DNA of 64,000 nucleotides from Agrypnia vestita (taxonomy: Eukaryota; Arthropoda; Insecta; Trichoptera; Phryganeidae). A program made the position numbers and the translations under genes. This document shows, one piece after another, positions 33,535-46,205 of the stretch. Below the pieces are notes generated by a model that saw only the letters and a program-made list of their open reading frames with translations, ran no database searches and was not told where the DNA came from. The stretch lies in NCBI GenBank assembly GCA_016648135.1, contig JADDOH010011286.1, forward strand, positions 62,001-126,000. The letters run 5' to 3'. Positions within the stretch are counted from its first letter, which is position 1; every line of letters starts with the position of its first letter.

Positions 33535-33773
33535 GAATTTTTATTAATTTGAATTTTTGTTACATAACTAACTCTTTCTTCTCCGAGGTAGGCATATAGA
33601 ATGCCTGACATAAAACTCTCATCCTCCACCATACGCCTTCTCGTGCAAGCTCGTCGATTGTTGAGGTTTTTAACACGACCATATCCGGTTTCCAGTATCC
33701 GGTTTTACCTGGTCCTGCCATGTCTTCCGCAGCCGTCTTTTATTTCTGATACCTGATCAACACTCGTTTCATA

Positions 33774-34540
33774 TTAGGGGCACCGGATAGAAATAAAATG
33801 TTCAGGTACCCCTTTTTAAAGTCAATTTGCGTCGAGATACAGGAAACACGTATTTTGTATTCACGTATCCTCTGATTATCACAAAATTATTGACTTAAAC
33901 AAGGATTTTGGTTTCCCCATGTTTCGTCACTAACGACGCCTAGAGCAGCGAATAACTGTATGTGCATCTCTTTTGACCAGATATGAAACTGCCACTTATT
34001 GCGGTGAATTTTATAACTTGCGATGAGAAGCGGGGTGCTGTGAAACATTCCTACGCAAAAATGACTAGTTTTTTCGGGCAACGTAGCTGTCCTTTTTCCT
34101 AAAACATCACTAACAATAAAAATCTGCTTCTCCGTGTACGGTGGAATACCACCGAAATCAGCGCAGCAGTATACTGCCAACAATTGGGAACAATGAAATA
34201 GAACCCGGAAAAAACCGATCATTTTCGATGAATCAAAATTAAATTTCCAGCACAAAACTTAAAATATTCACTGAGGAAAATAGAGTGGAGCTTGAATTTG
34301 AACTTCTACCACGCCCACTTTATTCACCGGATATTGCCCCCTCCGAATTCCACTTATTTCGATCAAATCACATAAATATAAAAAATCGAAAAATTCCATA
34401 AATATGTAATTGAAAAATTACCTGAAGATTGAAAAGAGTTAAAAAAATGAAGGTAATTGTTTTTAAAATTAGTTGTTAAATAATTTTCCCTTTATTTAAT
34501 GATTTTTACGAGTTATTTGACTTCTTTCCGGTCTCCCATG
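33774..34540 (+). mobile_element. Degenerate mariner nested in the LINE
   Basis: TA at 33772-33773 and 34541-34542 flanks the insert. Weakly matching ends: TTAGGGGCACCGGATAG on the left, CATGGGAGACCGGAAAG (complement) on the right. At 767 bp it is well short of the usual 1.3 kb. It belongs to a different mariner lineage from 6662-7946, judged by ends and protein. Confidence 0.7.
33885..34445 (+). pseudogene. Decayed mariner transposase
   Basis: Plus strand gives, in shifting frames, FITCDEK (34008-34029, first catalytic D), YCQQLGTM (34170-34195), LYSPDIAPSEFHLFR (34318-34360, where the third catalytic D has become E) and a final KYVIEKLPED. The HDNARPH block with the second catalytic D is deleted. 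Stops and frameshifts throughout. The 122-codon minus frame on top of it is a chance shadow. Confidence 0.75.
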
Positions 34541-34845
34541 TATTTTTCTTACTATTCTCGCCTTATTTCAACATGACGAAACCACCCAAGTGATGTTTTT
34601 TTTAATTTTTTTTTTTTTAATTTCCATAAATATGTAATTGAAAAATTACCCGAAAGATTGAAAAGGGTTAAAAAAAAATGAAGCTAATTGTTTTTAAAAT
34701 TATTTATTAAATAATTTTCCCTTTAATTAATGATTTTTACTTTAGTTATTTGACTTCTTTCCGGTCTCCCATGTATTTTTCTTACTATTCTCTCCTTATT
34801 TCAACACGACGAAACCACCCAAGTGATGTTTTTTTTCAAAATTTT
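34394..34845 (+). repeat. Direct duplication across the mariner/LINE junction
   Basis: TTCCATAAATATGTAATTG starts both units (34394 and 34622, spacing 228 bp). Each unit contains the end of the mariner and the adjoining LINE piece ending ACCACCCAAGTGATG, so the duplication happened after the mariner jumped in. Confidence 0.85.
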
Positions 34846-35644
34846 ATTCACTATGCTAAGATCAGCTTCACATTATTTCCTCGTTTGTTCATTATTTACT
34901 ATAAAGAATGTATTATATGAAAGTTATACACATATTTTGGAAATAAAAAGCAAATTCATAGCCTATTGCTCCGCCGGGATTTGTCCCGGTATCTCGCCGG
35001 GCCTGTCCACCCTGCTGCCAACCTGCTTTCCTGTGCCCGCCGTGTATCTCGTATGTGTGTAGGTAGGTATCTCGCGGGGTACATGTGTGTAGGTAACGCC
35101 AACCGTTATCCACAATCCGTGTTGTTACTGGCGCTAACGACTCGCTCTAATTCCGTTCTCGTTCGGCGGCCTCGCAGCCTCCTTCCGGTCCAGCTGATCA
35201 ACTTACGTGCCGGCGACGCCCCCGCGCTTGATGTTCTCTCTCGTTTTACGCCAATTTTTTTTTATGTAAATTACGGCAACACTTTAAATTTATAATACGG
35301 ATATTTCGTTGGACATTTTTTATTTCGGTGTCGTACTTTTGGACGCCTTGCGATCATTTCTGGCGGTTGTTTTTGGCAAAAATGTTGCATAATTATTTAA
35401 TGGCGCTTTATTCATTTTGAGTGCTTTCGTGATTGATTACCTCCACGTGTGGGGTTGTTTATGCTAAATAGACGTTTCGTTTTTATCTTCATCACCACGT
35501 GGTTACGACCAGGCTATGATCTTTGTCTTCGCCACTGCAGTACATCCTCGAAGTAAGTCCTCCAGTGGTCCAGAACGTTTTTTTTCGCGTCTTTCTCAGC
35601 ATTGCAGCCTTATCTGCTTCGAAGTCTTTCCACAGGTGTACTTA
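34846..35644. other. GC-richer unassigned block with a possible LINE scrap
   Basis: 34966-35240 is GC-rich (for example CCGCCGGGATTTGTCCCGG) with chance frames on both strands and no recognised product. At 35540-35640 the minus strand reads NVLDHWRTYFEDVL, which resembles a common LINE ORF2 segment before the polymerase; too short to be sure. Confidence 0.35.
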
Positions 35645-36013
35645 CATAGGTGTCTCATTGCTAGTAGCAAAAACTTTACAAATGGATTCATGCCTTGATA
35701 TGAGTCGAGAATGTTCAAGCAACCATGACCAATATCAATAGTTATGGAGATATACAATATCAAAATTTGCATTTTTTCAATATATATTTCTCACTCATTG
35801 AAAAAATATTTTTTTACGATATTTTTATCATTTTATTTGAATTTTATTGAAGCAAATGAATTTTTATAATCGATATAAGCAACTGTTATGATAGTTCAAC
35901 TTTTTGCAAAAAATAAGTTAAAAAATAAGTGATGCTTGCTTGAACATTTTCTACTCATTTTCGTAGTAAGAATCCACCTGTAAAGTTTTTGCTACTAGCC
36001 ATGAGATACCCTG
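35645..36013. mobile_element. Long-TIR foldback MITE, copy 2 (different end module)
   Basis: Same core as copy 1 (GAGTCGAGAATGTTCAAGC, TAGTTATGGAGATAT) but the ends read CATAGGTGTCTCATTGCTAG on the left and, inverted, CAGGGTATCTCATGGCTAG on the right, followed by TAGCAAAAACTTTACA. TA flanks both sides. Centre partly deleted (369 bp). Confidence 0.8.
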
Positions 36014-36518
36014 TACAAGAGTGCCCTACAGTTATCGTAGGATATCTTAATAACTTTTCATCGGAACACTTTTGAAATATTGTACTTTAAGAAAATGCAT
36101 GCAAATGCAAAATTCTGTTTTTTTGAAAATGCTGACTACACACGTGATCACTTGTTGTAGCCTGGATTACAATCCCAACTTTTGTAACATGATTATTATT
36201 CTAGTCTTTACATAAAATCATAAATCCAAGCCGATTTTCTATTAATTTTCGTAATTTTACGTGTAATTACTACCATTATACCGGATATGTTTTTAAAGTG
36301 TATTTTTATGTATTACCGCGAGGAGATCCGGATGCCGGGCAGTTAATCACACGGCCACGTGACGAGTGCGCGCGCCGCGGGGTGCGAATTAACGCGAGCC
36401 CTGTCTGAAATATTAATCCGACCTTGCTCTGGCTAACTCGACCAATTATTTTACTGATTCTGTTTTTCTGCTAATTTTGCTAATACGATCTTCTTTATTT
36501 TATTTTTACGTATATATA
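36014..36518. other. Unassigned; GC-rich patch 36325-36440
   Basis: 36325-36440 contains GTGCGCGCGCCGCGGGGTGC between AT motifs TTAATCAC and TATTAATCC. Could be a regulatory island; no coding support. Confidence 0.35.
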
Positions 36519-37042
36519 CAGGGTTTTTTGGACAACATTAATAACCTCGCAGGATTATATTCCCGCCTTGATTATGAATCGAAAATGTTCAAGCTATGAT
36601 GACCTAATATCAGTAGTTATGGAGAAATGCGACATCAAAGTTTGCATTTTTTTTTCAATATTTCTTACTTATTTTTTGTAAAACGTTGGACTATCATAAC
36701 AATAACTTATATCGATTACGAAAAATTCATTTGTTTCAATACAAGTTAAATAAAATGATAAAAACCCTAAAAAAGTTCCAATTGGAATGTTTTCCAATTG
36801 GGATTCGAAGGTTTTTATTATTTTATTTGACTTGTATTAAAGGGAATGAATTTTTAATATTCGATGTAAATTATGTAATGATAGTCCAACGTTTTACAAA
36901 AAATAAGTCAGAAATATTGAAAAAAAATGCAATCTTTGATGTCGCATATCTCCATAATTATTGGTATTAGGTCATGATAGCGTGAACATTTTCGACTCAT
37001 AATCAAAGCAGGAATATAGTCCTGCGAGTACAAATAACTCTG
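36519..37042. mobile_element. Long-TIR foldback MITE, copy 3
   Basis: TA|CAGGGTTTTTTGGACAAC at the left and CAAATAACTCTG|TA at the right; core and end module as copy 1. A 94-codon frame inside (36686-36970) is a by-product of the palindrome. 524 bp. Confidence 0.85.
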
Positions 37043-37294
37043 TATATTTGTTTATCTCAAATGTAACAGAACGAAATGTAATTATACTCCAATATTCGTT
37101 AAAAATCTTGATGAGCCTATAAACAGCATTTATTTGTTTCCTCATGCGCGTGCAATCAGTACATTAAAGCATGACTTTTACGTAAACGTATATTTGAAAA
37201 AAAAAAAACGAAATTAGCTATATATTTATATGACAAAATGATTTTATATGTTAGATCATGAATAATATGATAATAATAATTGTTGAGATATATA

Positions 37295-37415
37295 GGATTA
37301 TTTGGAAAATATTAATAACCTCACAGGACTCTATTCCTGCCTTGATTGTGAGTCCAAAATGTTCAAGCAGTCATGACCTAATATCAACAGTTAGAAGTTA
37401 TGTAATATTAAAGTT
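37295..37415 (+). mobile_element. Long-TIR MITE, copy 4, left part only
   Basis: GGATTATTTGGAAAATATTA through CCTTGATTGTGAGTCC, GTTCAAGC and ATATCAACAGTTA matches the left arm of copies 1 and 3; the rest is missing. Confidence 0.75.
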
Positions 37416-39056
37416 GACGTTGACGACAAAGTTGAAAAATTACGTAATTATAAAACAGAATGCCGTTGACAGCGGCGTCATTTATTGGTGTGTATAATTA
37501 AGGTGAGTAAAGCCTCTAAATACGGAAATAAACAAAATATACTGTTAAAATGTAAATAGAAAGCGTTTTAAATCAACAAAAAACGTAAAAATTTCTTGCA
37601 AATTTAAAACATTATAACTTTATTAATATTGAATATTTCTTAATTTCCTTAGTACGGATTCTAGATAATGAAGTATACTTTACACGTATAAAAAAACATA
37701 TTAAGCTTACATATAAATATTCGTTAAAACTTTGCTCCGCCTAGATCACTAAAAACGATTTTTTTGACTGCGGCCTGTCGATTAATGCTTATATTTTCTT
37801 AATTATTGTTAAATAATGTTCAGTTTATTACTATTATATAAAGACAAAGGTTCTATATAAGTCATTGCCTAAAAAAATGCAGTCTAGAATATATATTCTG
37901 ATATAAATGAATAATAAAAACCCACATTTTCGTAAAAAACGCCGAAATATGCATTTGCAGTGAATGTGCCGTGCCGCCTTAAGATTAACCTTAAGTTGTT
38001 GTACTGAAACCTGCCTCTAATTTGTGAATTAGTGAATTAATATTTTTTTTGAAACCTCCGGAATTTAATAGGTTAAAATACATAATGCAAATAATTTAAA
38101 TATTCTAAAATGTTTCAAAGGCAACGTCAAGGTTGAAAAATAATTTAAAAAGCTCTGTACCCAAGATGAATGTAAAGTGAATATTGAAGGTTTCAGGATT
38201 ATTCTCTAAAAATATTTATCTAGATTATGTATTTTTTCAATCAAGTTTTTCTACCCTGGATGGTTTTAAAAATAAAAATGACAAATCGCCCTAGCTTTTA
38301 CTGTCAGACTAGAATTTTTTACGTGGATTTAAAAAGCTGGCTTTGGGAAGATAAGCTACGCCAAGAAATTTACTATTGAACCTTTTTTATTATGAATATC
38401 AACATTTTTTTCGGCAATAATTCTACTTCAAATTTCATAATGCTGCTTTGTTTTTCTTGAGTTTTCCTTTTAAACTGCGAAGAAAATGTCAAGTAATAAC
38501 TCTTTTAAATTATGTAAATTGAATAAATTTTTTTATAATTCATTAATGTAAATTAAAAGTATTAAACAATTTCGACTGATTGGAACAACGACTTAGGAAT
38601 AGTACCTACATTGATTGAGTGAAAGGAACTTCATTTCAATACCACTTGACAATGAACCAACCAATCAATGTTTTTCTTGTGTGGAAATCAAAATAATAAT
38701 CATCTGCCTAATTCAATAAAATATTGGATTGGCATCCAAATATTGCATTATTAATTAAATACTAGGAACGATTTAATGTTCAACGCTTTTGATTTAAGTA
38801 AAGTAGTTGTAGTTCCTATTTTGCGATTCCTCATAATTATTAGTTTTAATTAAATTAATCTCTAATTATTTATTAACTGAATATAATTGCAGGTAATAAA
38901 ATATGTGCATAAGGCTTACTTTCATAGCTGCTCAAACGAGGAAAATTTATGAATAATTAATTTTTATTAAGTTAGTCATTAGTGTGATACTATTAATTTT
39001 AATTTGTATATTGAATAAATGTATCTGATTGTTACATTCGATGTTTTTACACACAT
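37416..39056. other. Long unassigned AT-rich region
   Basis: No supported gene or repeat. Confidence 0.55.
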
Positions 39057-39581
39057 TGCTTTATGAATAGCTGGTGTTTTATATTTAATTTTATAGTCGC
39101 TAAATGTTTCCCGAAAATTTCACACACTTATTATTGAACTGTTCCTTAAATCGCACTAATCAACGCTGTCTCTATCGCTTAGATAACTTCTCGTAATTTC
39201 CGTTCAATGTTCGCTCGTAGAAACTACTCGCCCCGGTATTCTTTTATTACGCTACCGCTGGTATCACTGCTGGTCGCACTGCGCTGGCCACTTAGTAATA
39301 TTGCGTGTTGTAATATCACGAATCACACTGGTTCGCTCGGAGATGTCTCATTGTTATCGTCTCGAACTGAATTGCTGACCTCGCGTTGCGTGACTTCTAT
39401 AGATAAATTCCTCCGAAAGGTTTGTTCTAGAGGTATCAAGAAATCTGTAGAAAGTTCTAGGCTCTTCCAATGAAGCATTTTAGGGTATCGTGGAATGTCG
39501 TAGAATTTTCAAGAAAGAGAATACGTTCACACTTTACTGACCGCTTAATATTGCGGTTACGACGTCGCTTGGTTGTTATCA
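39057..39581 (-). mobile_element. LTR, second copy of the 26-kb family
   Basis: Aligns with 26034-26822 without the LINE insertion: minus strand starts TGATAACAACC and shares the blocks CCAGCGCAGTGCGACCAGC, ACGGAAATTACG and AATAAGTGTGTGAAAT. About 525 bp. No internal retrotransposon genes follow. Confidence 0.5.
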
Positions 39582-41089
39582 GCATTTACTAGGTACATAG
39601 TCTCAGTACAATATTTATTTAATGCCTTAATGCCACATTTTTGTTAGCGTTAAATAGGGGCTGTTATTATTTTTGTTCCTTATTGGTTTTACCCCATTCA
39701 CTGTTTGGGTTATAAGAAATATTTCTGACCTTTTATCGACAGCTCTTTGCGGCTTCGTGATTAATGACCCCCCGTAAACACACAGATTGATGTCGCTAAT
39801 TACCGATGGACCCGTGTCTGAGAGCTTAACGAATTCTTTGCGGTCTAATTACGTACCTAGTTGTTAACGCAGTTTAGCTGATTGGTTCACAATGTTTGAT
39901 TTTCCAATCAATTATTCTGAGTAGGTACAATCCCGCGCTCCGTTGGCCAATCCTAGTAGAGCCGCCACAATATCAGTCGCGACATGAAATCTTTCGAAAC
40001 TTATTCAAAGGTATCTATGGTACGAATATTTTTAAAACTTATTACCTAACCTAACCTAAGCGTGTAAATAATGAACGGTTTTTAGGAATATTTTTTGGAT
40101 ACACAAAGTAGACAATTTAAAAAAATAAAATGGCGTTAATTATTGAACGTCGATGCGTAAAAAACGATTGACAAATAATGTTTTTTATGAATAATATAAT
40201 AAATATCGTGAAAAATTTTATGTTCATATTGAAAAAAATGGCGCCTCACGGTCAGCTTGATAACTCGTTGAAATATTGATGGATTTGATTTTTGAAGTTA
40301 TACTTGTTTTTGGCGCAATTAGGGTAAATTTCTTACTGTAACGGAAGTTACGCACGCAGCATGTAGCGTTAATGCGCTAGCGTCAGCGCATGTTAATAGT
40401 TATACGAGTAAATTGTGTATATTTCACGTATTGTTTATGGTTGTTGCGTAACTGTTAATAATTTATTCTCTTGAAATCAGTGTTCTGGTAATATAAATAA
40501 TGTATTGTCGACCATCTTGAATCTAGTACCAATCATAAGGATGCCCAATTCAAAAGCTGACGAATGATTGGTTATTGAATTGGAAATTAGAACTGTTCAT
40601 TGAATATAGCTGTGTGATCGAAATGGCAAAAGAGGCTTCTCGTATAGATTTCTGTGTTTTTCTTGACCACCGTCTTTAGAGTAGTACGTTCTTGCTCTGC
40701 TCGACTTGCTCAGTATTTGTATAAAAATTAAACGCGCCCACATTTTCTTCGCCCATCATCAATCATGTTGCCAGGGTGGCTTTATAACCTGCAGGCCTAT
40801 TTCTGTTGCCACTTACGGCAGGGATGTAAATAACATAATCACTCGATGTTGTGTTAGGTACGCGACTTTTGGGATTCTCACTGCTGCTCCGCCTCGTTAA
40901 AGCTGATCCGGGATTAAGCTACATGGTTCGCTGGCGATGATAATGGAAAATTCACCTCTCTTATTATATTAAATATTACTTTCGTCGTAAACTATTTTGG
41001 ATTGGTAAACTTTATAATCATCCATTGTCCAAAGCATTCATGATTAAACACAAATGCCTTTCAGGCCATAATTATTTCACTTAGTTTTA
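39582..41089. other. Unassigned; short telomere-like run
   Basis: 40044-40059 is ACCTAACCTAACCTAA, three TTAGG units on the complementary strand. No gene supported. Confidence 0.5.
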
Positions 41090-41576
41090 CAGGATTTAAC
41101 AAATCTAGTCCACAATACTTTAGAGGTGGAATCCTGCCTTGATTATGAGTCGAAAATGTTCAAGCAACCATGACCATAATATCAATAGTTATGGAGATAT
41201 GCAATATCAAAGTTTGCATTTGATTTTTCAATATTTCTGATGTATTTTTTAAAATTCATTCAGTATCATCACAGTAACTCATATCGATTACGAAAAATTT
41301 ATTCCTTTTAATAAAAGTTAAATAAAAACCCTGAATAAATTCAAGGTTTTTGTCATTTTATTTGCCTTGTATTAGAGACAATGAATTTTTCATGTTAGGT
41401 TACTGTAGTGATAGTCCTACGTTTTGCAAAAATTAAGTCAGAAATATTGAAAAAAAAAATGCAAACTTTGATGTCGCATATCTCCTTAACTATTGATATT
41501 AAGGTCACGGTTGCTTGAACATTTTCGACTCACAATCCACCTGTAAAATATTGTGGACTAGCTCTGTTACACCCTG
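41090..41576. mobile_element. Long-TIR foldback MITE, copy 5 (third end module)
   Basis: Core as in copies 1-4 (CTTGATTATGAGTCGAAAAT, GTTCAAGC). Ends read CAGGATTTAACAAATCTAG on the left and, inverted, CAGGGTGTAACAGAGCTAG on the right, then TCCACAATA and AGGTGGA. TA on both sides. 487 bp. Confidence 0.8.
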
Positions 41577-44430
41577 TATATTCCTGATAGCTACACTGCA
41601 AATGTCATAACTGTCGTTTGCTGATACTGGACATTACGCCGTTTAATGTTGGGTTGTAAGGTATTGCGGCAGAACACCAGCACAATTTTCCTCTATTACC
41701 TTTTATCATTTAGTATTTCTTTACTTTACAGAATATTGTACATATTACATTGTTCCACTGGATGAAATATTAAGTGGCGCCCATAGACTGCGGCATGAGC
41801 GGAGCGGGCGAGAGACGTGGCCCGGGCCAGTTGAGTGCTAACCCCGGCGGTGCATTATTGATGTACCTACCTACAACCCTCCGGTACCTCTTCTTTCGGC
41901 ACTCAAATAAATATTTTGCAAAATTGCTCGCGTTGGCTGTTTCTTTTTTTTGATTTATAATTCCAAAGTGTAATCTTCAGTAAATTAATAATAACTAGCC
42001 GCACACCCGTGAAAAATCACGCGAAATAATAATTAATTACGACCTTTGCGTGACAGCGCAACGTGAGCCGCGCGCTGATTGCGTGCTAATTATCTTATGT
42101 TGGCATTTCAGCTAGTTACGGACAGACAACGAAATTTAGATACTTCAGTTCATTTTCATTTGAGTTAAATTTTAAATTTACATTTTATCAGTCGTTCGGA
42201 AGTGTATTACACGCTTACCATGACCAAAATTCGCAATATCACGTGGTAGACTTCTTGGAGCTTACGCATTTATACGCATCTTGGAGCATTATACACATAT
42301 AGGCAGATTTTTCATGACCTCTTAATTTATACATTTTTTGATTTTTCAATGTTTATTAAATCTAAATTGTTGTAATAGTTTCTAATTTCTCAACCATAAA
42401 GGTGTACTGTAACGTGTGATTCCCCTAATTATCACAATTTTTTTATTAATTTTTTTTTTCTTTATTTAGTTAATAAAATAATTTGTCATTTTGTTATTCT
42501 AACCATGCATACCTACATTCTGATTTATATAATAATTCTATTTTATATTCTGATATTCTCTGTTTTTTACATTTGCTGGTAGATTATTGTATTCCTTTTT
42601 AGTACAAACAATTTTGCGTATTTGGAATTCTTATATCGCTTGAATCTTTTTGTATCATATCCGTGAATATCTGTGTTATATTATTTTTTTTATAAAGTAT
42701 TTTGGAATTCTTTCATTTAAGATTTTATGTATGAAAATCATTGTGTTTTGTTTTGGTCCTTGTTTTATTTTAATTAATCTCCAGCCGATTTTAATCTTTT
42801 ATTTTTCTGATAGTTTTTAATATCACAATAGGACTATATCAGGGCCATTAAGTAGTTAAGTATAATAAATGATGCAACAGTTAATTTCTTTATGATTTGT
42901 TTATTTTTCTCCCTTGATTTTATAAAAAAATATTTGTTTTTTTGGATAAAATTGACAATTTCACATTCGGGTTGTTATTAGCTTCTTGATAATGTTTGAC
43001 TGTCACAACATAACATTTCCATTCATGACAAATTTAGTGACATTTAGATTTAAAATTTGTTCGGAGATGTAAGTTTTAGATGTACATAGAATAATTAGTA
43101 AATCGTCCGTGCTGTCACTTGAAGGGAGGAACTTTCTATAAATACCGGCACACCAGGCCACTGGTTATTGCGCCTTGACGGTTGATGCGGAAAATTCATT
43201 CACGCCCCATTCAAAGAACCTTCCCCACAGTCAACCCTCCTACTACAGTATGAAGTGTAAACACTATTCATTTCCCAACACTGAAAAAAAAACGATAACG
43301 TTATTTTTCACAAAAAAAACTACCTTTACGTACGGTATCTCGTTTGTTCATGTGGTGAGATTTTTTTGGTAGATTTCGTTAAAAATACCACCTTTGGAGA
43401 GGGTATTATGATGTAACTTTATTTTTTTATATCATGACAGGGAGATCTCGTAGGTAAACATAAAATATGTCACAGATTTTGTGGACATGATTCCTTGGTA
43501 GTTCTCCTATGCTTTTTTCGTAAATTATAAATCTTCTATGTCGTTAACAATGGTCCTAGAGAAAAAGTAAAAACGTTACTCATTTCTTCTCCTCCTCATT
43601 ATCCAGTTCATTTTTTTAAACTTTGAAGTAGCATGCGGCCACGGCCAGTGTTTCCACACCGATTATTTTTGCAACTGCAGTGAAGTGAATTACAGCATAG
43701 ATCAACTTATTAGGGTAAATAAATATTAAATACGATAATATAAAAAAAATATATCAATAATGATGTTTCATATTGTTCTGTGACACTTGCCAACTACTGA
43801 CACAGTGTAATTCCGGATTTTAATAAATGTGCTTTTAAATAATCTAATGTCGACTAATTCTAACAAGTTTCTGACAGATGTCAGATATTCGAATATTTGC
43901 CGGTAAGAAATTTAAAAATATCATGTATGAAACTGCACATGAGTTTTTTTCTCATAAAATGACTCTTGAAATATCTATTAAATGGACTTCAATAGATAGA
44001 CGGTAAATACAATTTTGCTACATTTAGTAGAGTAAATTATCTACAAATAAGACTAATGATTCAGTTAAATTTAGGCAGTTGTGTCTGAAAAACAGAATTT
44101 ACACATTTTGGAAATAATCAATAATGCAAATTTAAGGTTATTATTACGGTCGTTGGACATATTTATGTGTTAAATAAAATGGATATTTTAGATGAACCGT
44201 ATATTTCACTGAAAAGCAAATCTCGAAATTTCGCTGAAGTCTTATCCAGCGTTATCAGGAAAGCGTCCTATCACCGCGGAGGAGGAGGCTGAACTGATTA
44301 TTTCTGGCGAGGTCGTAAATTATATGCACTTTGTTATTCAGTTCTTCTACGATAGAGGTCGCCATTGTGAAATATGTACTAATTATTGATTATTCGGGCT
44401 TTTCTGCGACGTTTCTTAAATATTCATAAT
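41577..44430. other. Unassigned region
   Basis: 41770-41880 is a short GC-rich patch. 43137-43144 is a TATAAATA box ahead of GC-richer sequence but no gene was recognised behind it. The rest is AT-rich. Confidence 0.5.
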
Positions 44431-44917
44431 GTAGTTGAATGAAAACTCCTACTTAAAAGAAAAATCTTACTTGGAGAATTTTGTCGACTACACGATTTAC
44501 AACATAGTTTGGTCACGTCGTTCGTCTAGTTGTACGTGCGGGCTCTCCTGGTGGGGGAGGGTACTCTTGGTCGAGCGGTCGCGAATTTTCCGTGCAAGGA
44601 AGCCTCATCATATTGTTCCTGGACCATTGTCGTTTGTAGTTTACGACGGAGGACATGTCCCGCAGAGTGCATGCAACGTGGTGGGAGTTTTGCGCTCGGC
44701 GACAACAGTCTCGCAATACAATACGTGAGACTGCTCCAACTCCGCCGCTGGCCGTAGTTTGGGAGACGGCCATTTTATTGTGGCCGCGTGACGTGTCCGA
44801 GTTGCATTCAATTGTGGGTGTCGCTTTGATAAACGTGACTTTCGAAGCGATGGTTTATTTAATGCTGGAGTTTCGTAGTGATATTTTGCACTGTTGGTTT
44901 AATATATAAATAAAAAG
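44431..44917. other. GC-richer block with open frames on both strands
   Basis: Frames of 75-97 codons overlap on plus and minus, the mark of composition and not of a gene. None shows a recognisable family. Confidence 0.4.
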
Positions 44918-45225
44918 TGTTTAAGGATAAGAAGAAAAAAATGATGAATTAGAAATCACGTGTTATAAGCGTGTCCATCATAATCAAGTTTCAAATTCCA
45001 AAATTTCGAAAAACTTGCAAAGACATGAAGTAAAAACGACATTTCACTCTAATAGGCATAGAAATGACATTAGAAGAAGAAGAAAATATTTTATTATAAA
45101 ATTTCACGTAGCAAAGAGTTGTCCTTAGTATTTAAAAAAAAATTGTGATTATCGTGTAAACTCGCGGAGAAAACTGTGCAATGAAATATGTGCAAAAAAA
45201 GTCAAAAAACGCAAAAAAACGGCAA
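44918..45225 (-). repeat. Dispersed repeat family A, inverted copy
   Basis: GAAGAAGAAGAAAATATTTT, CTCGCGGAGAAAACTG and AAAAACGCAAAAAAACGG at 45060-45225 are the reverse complement of blocks at 3124-3330. GGATAAGAAGAAAAAAATGA at 44927 matches the start of copy 1 but lies on the wrong side, so two partial copies or a rearrangement are present. Confidence 0.55.
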
Positions 45226-45444
45226 ATGTTAAAAATTGGTGGATATATCGCGGAAAGTACCTTACAACTTTAATATAATAGGTAGATTTTTAAAATAATT
45301 ATTCATTATAGGTAGGTATATCTTAGTGCACACATTGCATGAATAAAATACAATACATTCTTACAAATAAACGTTTTACTCGCCATAAAATAGCTGACGC
45401 TCGTGCTTATGGGAGGAGGAATCACATCAGTTCATTTTATGGTA
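45226..45444. other. Unassigned spacer
   Basis: Nothing recognised. Confidence 0.4.
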
Positions 45445-46205
45445 TTAAATTTTTAAATGACGTAAGGTTTTGAATTTTTCGGGTAATGAATTAAATGCTT
45501 TAATTCCTACAGAGGAATAATGGTTCTGGGCTGCGCTTGTTTTATATTTGGGCGTGTTTAGATTTTGAAATAATCTTATTAACCTAGAAGTAAGAAAATC
45601 CATTATATATTCTTCTTTATGTATGATGTGTAGTATTGATACTTTAAAAAAAAATTCCATGACAGTTGACACACAAAATTCTTGGAATAATCGATTTGTA
45701 GTAATAGTAAATAATTTCAATTGTGGTTTTTTGTTCTATTAAGAATGTGTTTAATGAAGTTATGTATGCACCTCCCCTTCCAATCATACCATGTAGTGTT
45801 GATCGAATTAAAGTATAATACACAGTTTCAATTGTCTTTGGCGATAAAATGTTTCTAAGGCTAATAAAAATATATATAATTTTTCTCTAACTGTAACTCC
45901 TTTGACTATAGACTTTATATGTGACTTCCATTTTATATTATTTTTTATTAAAATGCCAAGATATTTAATTTCATACGCTTTTTTCTTCGATATGCAAGTT
46001 TGTGCGCATATAAGTTTACGGTTAATGTCATCTGCGGTTTTATGAATTATAATATTAAAATCTGATGGAAGATCACATCGGTTTATCGAAAACGGAACAT
46101 ATTATGTTTTATCGCTATTTAATGATAACATATCAGAGTAGAGCCATTTTTAAAATTTATTTATGTCTTCGTATATTTTATTTTTCACATCAAAACATGT
46201 TTATA
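45445..46205 (-). pseudogene. LINE (Jockey/CR1-like) reverse transcriptase, C-terminal half
   Basis: Minus strand, in shifting frames: WLYSDMLSLNSDKT (end of the palm, W..N.LSLN..KT), KYLGILIKNNIKWKSHI (the YLG-I-D...W..HI block of the thumb), ETVYYTLIRSTLHGM (the YYALI.S block), and near the end NHYSSVGIKAFNSLPEKF, equivalent to the LWNSLP motif at the ORF2 C-terminus. The catalytic FADD box would lie upstream and is not visible. Several stops and frameshifts, so an old truncated copy. Third LINE lineage in the window. Confidence 0.8.

Larger units (their letters stand above)
33535..34595 (-). mobile_element. LINE fragment split by a mariner
   Basis: 33535-33773 and 34541-34595 (minus) together match the LINE at 26377-26702: SLGWFRHVE, then after the insertion a SVDQV-type segment and VKNLNNRRACTRRRM. 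The junction sequence CACTCGTTTCATA / TATTTTTCTTACTATTC corresponds to the uninterrupted CACTTGCATCATATATCTTTC of the other copy. Reading frames are heavily broken. Confidence 0.75.

Noticed and set aside
33887..34255. 122-codon minus-strand frame
   Set aside because: The plus strand holds recognisable mariner motifs (ITCDEK, YCQQLGTM) over the same interval; the minus frame is a shadow.
36686..36970. 94-codon plus-strand frame
   Set aside because: It lies across the two arms of a palindromic MITE and has no family features.
44435..44909. Several overlapping frames of 75-97 codons
   Set aside because: Open on both strands at once because the block is GC-rich; none resembles a known protein.
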